Source: Tieghemiomyces parasiticus | Lineage: Eukaryota; Kickxellomycota; Dimargaritomycetes; Dimargaritales; Dimargaritaceae | Length of the DNA stretch: 26,157 nucleotides | Direction of reading: 5' to 3' | Assembly: GCA_027575765.1 (NCBI GenBank) | Contig: JANBPT010000689.1 | Location: forward strand, 1-26,157 | Shown here: one piece after another, positions 19,741-26,157 of the stretch | How positions within the stretch are numbered: the stretch's first letter is position 1 | Layout: every line of letters starts with the position of its first letter | Position numbers and translations under genes: made by a program | Notes under the pieces: model-generated | What the model was told of the DNA's origin: nothing | The model's database searches: none | The model's input: only the letters and a program-made list of their open reading frames with translations

Positions 19741-22700
19741 CTACCGCTTAGTGAGCTGCTCCACCCGGGTAATCAACTCGGTAATCTGCACCTTATACAT
19801 TTCTTTCATGTCGGCAATATCCGCCTGAAGTTCCGCCACCAGCTCAGTCTTCTCACCGAGTAGCTCCAACACGGTGGCGTGTCGGACGGCGAGATCCTTA
19901 GATTCGGTCTCCAGGGTCGTTAGTCGTTGCACGGTAGCCACCAGTTCCTCCGTTTCGGCCGCCTTGGTGGCCAATGTTTCCTCGAGTTGAGTTCGCCGGT
20001 CACTGACGGTTTGAAGCTGGGTTTGTAAAGTAGCTATTTGGGCTTTGAGTTGCCGCATAGCTGTTAGACTCCCCGTAACCGTGGCGTCCGGGCCAGTGGT
20101 GGTGGTGGTGGTGGTGGGGGTAGGCGTACCACCCAAGGTGCTGACACTGCCTCGACGTGATGAGGCGGGGGATGACGGCCGACTCGCCTCCAGACGAGGC
20201 GACAGCCCGCGGAGAAGTAGGGAGTGGTGCGGGGAGGCCGGTAATGATGCTGATGATGACAACGACGATGATGATGATGCTGATGGTGGTGGTGGGTTGA
20301 CCTCCAAGCCATTAGTCGTGGTGGCGATGGCCGACGTTTCAGGGGCGTTGGTACCATGAATAGCTACGGGCCCGTTGCTAGGCGATAGGGCCGCGGCCCG
20401 AGGCAATCCCGCTTCGGCCTGCTGAGCGGTGAGCTGTCGTTCTAAATCGAGGTTCACCTGGGTAGCGCGGGTTAGTTGTTTAGTCATCCGGTCCACTTGG
20501 GCTTCCAGCTCGGTCGCCCGGACCTGTGCCACCTCGGCCTGGCGGGTCAACTCGCCCCGCTCGTCCTCTAGATCCTCGCTACGCACGCGGGCATCGGCAA
20601 GACTAGCCTCGGCACTTTCGACCTGCTCGGTCAGGTCGGCCACTCGCTGCTCTAAGGCGGAGATCCGTGCATCGCGGTCGGCAAGCTGCTTCAGGGCCTT
20701 CTTCAGGTTGGTCTGCAGCTTACGTTCCGTTGTGGCGCGCGAGACTGTCTCGGTGTTGAGCCGGTTGGTCAGTTCCTCAATCTGCCGGAAGAGCGGAGCC
20801 GTGTGCTCGTGGATGCTGACGTTATAGGTCTCGCTGCTAGATTCGGCCAGCTCTAGCCGCATCCGGAGCGTGCTGATTTGCCCCAGGAGCGTGGTCTCTT
20901 GGCTGCGGAGGTTGGCGTTGAGCGTGGCGATTTCCTGGTCACGCTCCTCCAGTTTGGCGTCGGCGACCTGGCCTTGCTGTGCCAGAGCGGCCTCAGTGTG
21001 GCGGAGCTTGTTTTCCAGGGCCTGGGCACGCGCGGTCTAAACAAGCGTTCAGTTGCAATATATGTATAAAACGGGGAGGGGGAGGAGAAAGCAGCGTAGT
21101 GAATAATGGTTAGGCCAACGAAAAGAGTCAATGGATCACTTAACTACAGACTAATGGCCACAAGCCACCGCAATCGCCTTTCCCTAATCGGGCTCCGACT
21201 TACTTCCTGCTCCCGAGCCTGACTACTGGCTTCGCGCTGGGCCTGGGCCACCTTGGCCTTCGATGCCTGGATCTCCTTATTAGCTGCCTCGAGGCTGGCT
21301 TGCACCTTTGCCTGGGCCTTCTCGGCGGCTCGCGCTCCGTTCTGCAGTTCCTGGACAGTCCGCTTCAGCTGGTCTACCTGCGTAGCTTGGACTTTCAGTT
21401 GCTCAATGCGACGGGCGTCGGCCTCCTTCTGGGCGCGTAATTTCCGTTCCCCTTCATCGACTTTCGCTTGGACCTTCTCAGTCTTGGCCTGGGCCGCACG
21501 TAGTAACCGCTCGCTGTCGGCCACCTCGCCACGCAACCGTTTGATGGTGTTGGATAGCCGCAGTTCTTTACGTGACAGGTTACCACCTTCCTCGATGAGC
21601 TGGGACAGTTGGGCGTCGCGTTCGGTAAGGGTTTCCTTCTGGCGAGCAAGGACCTTTTCGAGCTTTTGGATGTCCGAGTTGCCCTTGGAGTTGGCCAGGA
21701 GAGCCTCGATGCCCGTTTTGAGGAGGGAAATCTCATCGTTGCGGAGGGCGAGAGTGCTCTCGTGTTCCGCCGCTGCCGCCGTTGTCAGGGCCTGACGGTG
21801 GTCCAATTGCGCCTTGAGCTGGTCAATTTGGCTCGTGAGTTGGCCGTTCTGCTCCTGGGCCACTTCTAGTTGCCGCTCGCGCTGCTCTAAAGTGCGCTGC
21901 AGGACGGCTTCGTCGATATCGAGGGACGTGCGCGGGTCCAGCGGGGTTACTGTTGCCATCGTGGGTGCTGAAGAGCGTTCGACTTCCGTGTCCGATTCGG
22001 CGGAGGCCGAAGGTTCGTGTGTATCTGTGGGGGCGGCCACGCCGGGCGTGGTAAGGACAGTGGGATGGTTTGGCGATGACGAAGAGGTTGAAGTAGGCGG
22101 GTTCGCCATACTATCCTCACTTCCACGCACCGAGCGGGATGTGGCCGGCTCAGGCGACACGAGTGGGTCAACGAGGGCCTGTTGCAACCGTGGGGACGAA
22201 TAGGTCCGGGACACACGCTCACCGGCGGCGGGTGATGACCGAGCCACTGCTAGGGCACCACTGTCCTCTAGGACGGTAGGCTTGGCGATAGAGAGGGCAG
22301 GCGATGGGAGGCGATCCACTGCTGGCGGCTGCTCGGTAGACATGGTCGGGGTGATGTTTGCGGTGGCCGGTGTAGCGTTCGACGAATTAACGGCAGCATT
22401 GAGACGCTCGTCTAGGGACTGACGGCCAGGCCGCGTATCCGCACCTCCATCTCTACCAGAACCGGCGGTGGTAGCAGTGTGCTTGGCCCGGAGACCGTCG
22501 GTGCGGTTTTGGTTAGACCCTAACCGTTGCGATGGGGGCATCGCCGACGCAGCGACCACCACATCAGCGGGTAACGGCACGAGCGCTGGTAAGTCACTCT
22601 CCGATGCCGTAGGTACCAGTTTTGCACCGTTCTGTACACGGGACTGGGGGGCCTGGGCACCAGTAGCGGACGAAGCCCGTGGTTGTCTTGGCAGCTGGGC

Positions 22701-22916
22701 TGCGCCCGGGGGTCGGCGATTCTGACTCGGAGTGCGGCGCATGGTATTCGAACTCCGGCCGGGGGTAGAGGCCGGGCCGGATACAGGCCCTGGTTGACCA
22801 TCGCCCGCCGCGGCAATGTCCAGAACTTGGTCGAGGCGGTTCTCGACGGAGTTGATGGCTTGCTTAAAGATGCCACCCCAGGACCGGTTGGCATCCGGTG
22901 CGCCAAAGAAGCTCAT
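19741..22916 (-). CDS. TMF1: TMF1/Sgm1-family golgin (Rab6/Ypt6-binding coiled-coil protein), spliced
   Basis: Proposed as the complement of join(19741..21036, 21204..22916), 1002 residues. The start ATG is at 22914-22916: MSFFG...FKQAINSVENRLDQVLDI matches the conserved N-terminus of TMF1 proteins, so the open frame upstream to 23219 is left out. Residues about 36-330 are a Ser/Pro/Thr-rich linker. Coiled coil begins near 331. Residues about 435-505 (QLIEEGGNLSRKELRLSNTI, then KRLR) match the region labelled TMF_DNA_bd. Coiled coil continues across the exon junction at 571/572 with APLFRQIEELTNRL near 652. A second low-complexity linker with Ser and Thr runs lies at about 798-890. The C-terminal coiled coil (TVLELLGEKTELVAELQADI, DMKEMYKVQITEL) is the conserved Rab6-binding/TMF_TATA_bd region. 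Established knowledge: TMF1 (yeast Sgm1) is a Golgi golgin that binds GTP-bound Rab6/Ypt6 and tethers vesicles; the TATA-factor name is historical. Confidence 0.9.
20096..20120. repeat. GGT trinucleotide repeat inside the TMF1-like gene
   Basis: The tract encodes a Thr run (TTTTTT) on the minus strand in the low-complexity linker before the C-terminal coiled coil. Confidence 0.7.
20244..20296. repeat. GAT/GAC trinucleotide-rich tract inside the TMF1-like gene
   Basis: An imperfect ATG/GAC/GAT-rich tract that encodes a Ser run (with Leu and Ala) followed upstream by PPPP on the minus strand. It lies in the same linker as the Thr run and is likely to vary in length between strains. Confidence 0.6.
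21037..21203 (-). other. Intron of the TMF1-like gene (167 nt, phase 0)
   Basis: On the minus strand the donor is GTAAGT (first base at 21203), the acceptor is TTGTTTAG (last base at 21037), and a branch-like CTAAC lies 71 nt before the acceptor. Removing it joins exons of 1713 and 1296 nt, both multiples of three, and connects REQE to TARAQALENKL within one continuous coiled coil. Unspliced reading stops after 19 further residues. Confidence 0.85.
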
Positions 22917-23621
22917 GGCGTAGAATGTGAAGGCAGTGGCAATAAAGGCTATTGCAGGAGGGGATGAAGAAGGGGTGGTGATGGAAAAAGAGGCGGGGAG
23001 TATAGAGCGTTCGTGGCGGTTGAGTGGACAAAGGGAAGGGATGGCCGGGGCGGGATGTGTCGTGTAACTGGCGATGGGGCGAGGATAAACGTGACGGGCG
23101 CCGGCTATCGCAGGAGGAACCGGAGTGGCGAAAGGAGTAACAAGGGGCACCGTCACGGTCGACAAGTGAGTCTGGTGCCCTTGCTGTACTGTCGGCCTAA
23201 TTATGGCGCACTTTTGCACTGGTTGGTTTCGGAAGGTGCGCCGTGCGGTGTGTCCGGCGAACTACTGAACGGTAACGCTGGAGCTTCCCGCCCGCAGGAG
23301 GAAGTCACTTGGTCTTCATCTGCGTTAGGACCCGTAGCTCCAGCAGGCACACGATACCCCTAGCCCAGGTCTCTGGGCATGTCTAATGGTTTGGCCTACC
23401 CCCCCTCCCACGTTAAACAAATAGTTTATTTGGCCATGTTTGATTAACGTACGCCATATGAAAGCACATCAATGGCAGCCTGAGCTGCCCAGTGACATCC
23501 GTCTGGAGGAACTATGGTCGTCCCTTGCTGAAAATAGGGGCATGCCATCCGGCTTCTACCCATCAAGGAGCGGGGTTCCCAGTCAGGACTACGCAATGTC
23601 AGCGATGACTTAGGACCGACG

Positions 23622-23628
23622 TATAAAA
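23622..23628 (+). promoter_or_regulatory. Orphan TATA-like element (TATAAAA)
   Basis: An exact TATAAAA with no coding region behind it; the next plus-strand ATG, in GGATGTATC, gives only about 24 codons. An AATAAA follows about 260 nt later. It may be chance or may belong to a short noncoding transcript. Confidence 0.2.
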
Positions 23629-24807
23629 CCCGGCGGCCAGGTCTGGGATACTAAACCACTTCGGTCATTCGGATGTATCTATGGGAGGGCAGCATCGATA
23701 CCGCCTTTCCCGCGCGCGGTTCACGCAGGGGTATGGCATCTAGCTAGAGTCATTCCGCACTAGGAAGTGCCTCAGCATCTGGCTGGGCAATACTCTTTCT
23801 ATTCTTATTCGATATAATTAACACTCCCTGCATCGTGACCAGCAGGTTGTGTTAGACTGGTAGGGCGCGCACTCATCTCAACAAAAAATAAAGAAAAACT
23901 GCATGAATGGCAATGCCTAAGGACCCAAAAGCAGGATTCTGATAAGTATGCGGAACCAGGTCATGGTGCGATTCAGAGGTCAACGGGACTCGACCGTGGG
24001 GCGCTGCAGTACGATTGCTACGTCGGTGCGACGCCAGCTAGAGGGGACAGCCCTTACCCCAGTGAATATAACAGGGTTCACCTTTCCGAGGTTTCATAGT
24101 TGGTCGTGCTGTCGACGCACTTCATTCCTTGGTTACTGCGGCTGCTGGCAGGTTTGGCACAGCTCACACCATTTGATATCGGCCGTTCCGTACCCGGCCG
24201 CACTATCTCCCCCCCCCCATAGAAGCTGGACCCAGCCGCGTGGCCCACGGCGTCCTGCACGCACACATTCCTTCTGGCAGTGCCAAGAAATGTGTGTGAC
24301 CTGACTCTACACCCATCTGTTCGCACCAGTTTGTATCCGTTAGCGCCGAGCTTTGCGGGATTTACGGTGGTACAAGGGATCCAGCTACTGACTATTCGGA
24401 GGTTTCGTCCAGTGGCCATAGGTTCTCTTATAACCGATAACCAGATGGGCCCGATGGTTGACCATTGTAATGGACCTGGCGAATTACTCTGATATCTCCC
24501 ACTTCGGGTGTGGAGCGCGTACGTCATTGTTGGCCCCCCACTACCTCCATCCCTCATCTCCTCCACGCGTCACTTACCCTTCCTCTCTTCACATATCCCT
24601 CCCTCCCTCCCAGTCCCACTTCATTTCCCCGCTGAAACCATGAGTTCCCCCCCCCCTTCTCCACACATGTTTATCCCGCCTTCCCCACGGCTGACCGACA
24701 CACTTGCATGATGCGGTGAGCACCTCTCCTGCCTCCCCCACCCTGACGGATATTTGCGTCCGTCGGCCTGACGCCCCAACCTCCCGGTCCGTGAGTTCAC
24801 CAAAGAG

Positions 24808-24814
24808 TATAAAA
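24808..24814 (+). promoter_or_regulatory. TATA box (TATAAAA) of the 150-residue gene
   Basis: An exact TATAAAA lies 160 nt upstream of the ATG at 24974 and is followed by a pyrimidine-rich leader, a classic arrangement for an actively transcribed gene. Confidence 0.6.
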
Positions 24815-24973
24815 TCCCGACCTCTTCGCCCCTTCAGTCGTTGTCAGTACCACTTTCTATGTTTCTACTATTCTGTCTCCACCTACCATTCTCTCTAAGC
24901 TTGTCGCTCACATACCTCAGGTTTGTTCTTAATCTATCCACCGTCCACCACGAAGCATATCCTCAGCATAGCC

Positions 24974-25426
24974 ATGGGCGGTCTCAGTCGGGCCAGGTCT
25001 CTGGTGGTCACGGGTGCCAAAAGCTCTCAAATCCGTATCATGAACCGCATGGGCCGCTACCGGTCCCCACAGCAAATGATCAATGCGGCGCGGGAATGGG
25101 TCGATATGCACGAATCCTACCTTTACCACACTTCCTACTGGACCTATGACGAAGGGTTTCGTAAGGGCCGCCAACTCGAATCCCGCGACCAGGACGCCCA
25201 GCTCCGCGGCAACGTCTTTGTCCGCTTGGTACGGCTCCAGCGGTCCCCGCGCGTCCGCTGCGTAGTGGTCACGGCCCCGGACTACGTACATGCGACCGGG
25301 GATATGAATCCGTACTGCTACGGCGACGAAATTCGTGTCGAGACGTGGTTGGAGATGCGGCCAGATGATTCGTTTTATCATGCCGTGATGGCCGTCCTGA
25401 CCGAGCGCTACAATGTCAGCTTTTAA
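24974..25426 (+). CDS. Unrecognised 150-residue protein
   Basis: I do not recognise this protein. The start is the ATG at 24974 (context GCCATGG); the frame is open further upstream to 24923 but without an ATG there. It ends at TAA 25424-25426. Codons are mostly C- or G-ending, as in the sure genes, and the gene has its own TATA box and an AATAAA 220 nt downstream, so I regard it as real. The first 37 residues contain several Arg, one Lys and no Asp or Glu, which would fit a mitochondrial presequence, but this is an inference. The rest looks folded and aromatic: EWVDMHESYLYHTSYWTYDE, then a basic-acidic stretch, then beta-like segments (VFVRLVRLQ, VRCVVVTAPDYVH) and YCYGDEIRVETWLEM near the C-terminus. 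No membrane segment or known catalytic motif is visible. Cysteines are few (two), so zinc binding is unlikely. Confidence 0.7.
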   Translation: MGGLSRARSLVVTGAKSSQIRIMNRMGRYRSPQQMINAAREWVDMHESYLYHTSYWTYDEGFRKGRQLESRDQDAQLRGNVFVRLVRLQRSPRVRCVVVTAPDYVHATGDMNPYCYGDEIRVETWLEMRPDDSFYHAVMAVLTERYNVSF

Positions 25427-25855
25427 TAGCGGAGTGTATTGATGTATTACTACCCCCTCCCATTTCCTCCTTGATTATTTTTCCTCGCGGCAGTTATATC
25501 TCAACCACTCCAACTTTATCGTCGGCTTGGAGCCCATCTGTATATCACACCCAATATTCTCTGTCTGTACTGCCTCTGACCCCAAGCGTAGCCAACGTGT
25601 AGCGCTCCGTAACCTTTCCTCGTCCTAACCCCCTCCCTCCAGCACAATAAAACTAATTGGAGTTGCAGCCGGCGTATACTCTGGAATGAAGGAAATGCCG
25701 AGAGCAGTTCTATGCCGCAAGGCACGTCAGTCTTCTATCACTCTCGCCCCATGGTAGACCCTTGTTCCCATCGACCACTTGCCTCATTCTACTCTCGCTT
25801 GCAAGCGCCGACACCAACTCCTCTCCACCCCCTCCCTTCATTTCACCTTCTCACC
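25427..25855. other. Intergenic region between the two right-end genes
   Basis: Contains the polyadenylation signal of the 150-residue gene and a pyrimidine-rich stretch (25795-25855) leading to the next ATG. No gene or RNA is seen. Confidence 0.55.
25646..25651 (+). terminator. AATAAA polyadenylation signal of the 150-residue gene
   Basis: Canonical signal 219 nt after the stop codon and about 200 nt before the next start. Confidence 0.55.
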
Positions 25856-26157
25856 ATGGCGGACATCGCCACCCCCGATGCCTTCCACACCCGACTCCGC
25901 CACGTCCTGCAACGGTACCAACTGGTGGCTCGATACTGCCTCGGCAAGAGGGATTTCACACAGGCCACGGCGTACCTAGCCAAGATCTGCAGTATCCTCG
26001 ACAACCTGGACCAAGCCGTATGGGCCCAGGTTCTGGCCCTCGGTCAGCCCGTGCTAGAACTCCAAACCGCGACCCCTACGGAGGCCGACGGGGAAGTGTC
26101 CACCCAGATCCCGCTCAGCGACCTGGATCTTGCGCTGGTGACGGACCTAAACCTGAA
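25856..26157 (+). CDS. N-terminal part of an unrecognised protein, cut by the window end
   Basis: From the ATG at 25856 (context CACCATGGC, a good fungal start) a frame stays open for 100 codons to the end of the window. Codon use is strongly C/G-ending, as in the confirmed genes, and a pyrimidine-rich leader precedes it. The sequence begins MADIATPDAFHTRLRHVLQR and continues with what look like two or three amphipathic helices (RYQLVARYCLGKRDFTQA, TAYLAKICSILDNL, AVWAQVLALGQPVLEL), then a more acidic linker. The helix-turn-helix spacing recalls TPR-like or other all-helical scaffolds, but I cannot assign a family. More sequence to the right is needed to see its length. Confidence 0.65.
   Translation, partial: MADIATPDAFHTRLRHVLQRYQLVARYCLGKRDFTQATAYLAKICSILDNLDQAVWAQVLALGQPVLELQTATPTEADGEVSTQIPLSDLDLALVTDLNL

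Larger units (their letters stand above)
22917..24973. other. Divergent intergenic region, no supported gene
   Basis: This 2.1-kb stretch lies between the TMF1-like start (-) and the 150-residue gene (+). Minus-strand DNA just upstream of TMF1 is pyrimidine-rich. Further right are a TATAAAA at 23622-23628, an AATAAA near 23887, runs of ten C at about 24209 and 24647, and a pyrimidine-rich stretch at 24535-24640. Open frames of up to 162 codons lack codon bias and recognisable motifs. Confidence 0.5.

Noticed and set aside
22917..23219. 101-residue N-terminal extension of the TMF1-like protein
   Set aside because: The frame is open, but TMF1 proteins begin at the conserved MSFFG-type N-terminus, and the extension is Pro/Ala/Thr-rich like an untranslated leader.
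24078..24566. Minus-strand ORF of 162 codons
   Set aside because: No codon bias, no promoter or polyadenylation context, no recognisable domain, and overlapping frames on the plus strand.
1..26157. tRNA, 5S rRNA, U2 or U6 snRNA genes and CRISPR arrays
   Set aside because: I looked for the conserved A and B boxes, the snRNA starts and regularly spaced direct repeats in the gaps and found none. A covariance-model search would settle it.

Overview
This window looks like nuclear DNA of a fungus, probably an early-diverging, GC-rich one. The evidence is two GT-AG introns with GTAAGT donors, TATA boxes, AATAAA signals after several genes, monocistronic genes on both strands, and four proteins of families typical of fungi: a CSC1/OSCA-type channel with the fungal C-terminal tail, a MUB1/samB MYND protein, a PX-PH phospholipase D1, and a TMF1/Sgm1 golgin. 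Intergenic stretches are long (0.4 to 2.8 kb), and real genes stand out by a strong preference for C or G at the third codon position. The exact lineage cannot be fixed by eye; a zoopagomycete is a guess.

Layout from left to right. The last 21 codons of a basic-tailed protein end at 68. A predicted secreted or membrane-anchored serine/acid-rich protein with three C-terminal repeats follows at 1306-3198 (+). It converges on a CSC1-like channel at 4027-6795 (-). A 2.8-kb divergent gap with no convincing gene separates that from the MUB1/samB protein at 9590-11272 (+). After another 2.1-kb gap comes phospholipase D1 at 13348-19336 (+), whose first exon (13348-13547) is joined across a 328-nt intron. 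Tail to tail with it lies a TMF1/Sgm1-type golgin at 19741-22916 (-), also split by one intron. After a 2.1-kb gap come an unrecognised 150-residue protein at 24974-25426 (+) with a clear TATA box, and the start of another gene at 25856 that runs off the window.

The genes do not form an operon-like or cluster-like system. PLD1 and TMF1 both act on membrane traffic, and CSC1 sits in membranes, but nothing here shows that neighbourhood has functional meaning. The most notable items are a roughly 510-residue low-complexity insertion between the two catalytic HKD motifs of PLD1, a short 5' exon that extends PLD1, the triplicated module in the first complete gene, and the two unrecognised genes at the right end. 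I see no CRISPR array, tRNA, rRNA, transposase, integrase, viral gene or toxin-type gene.
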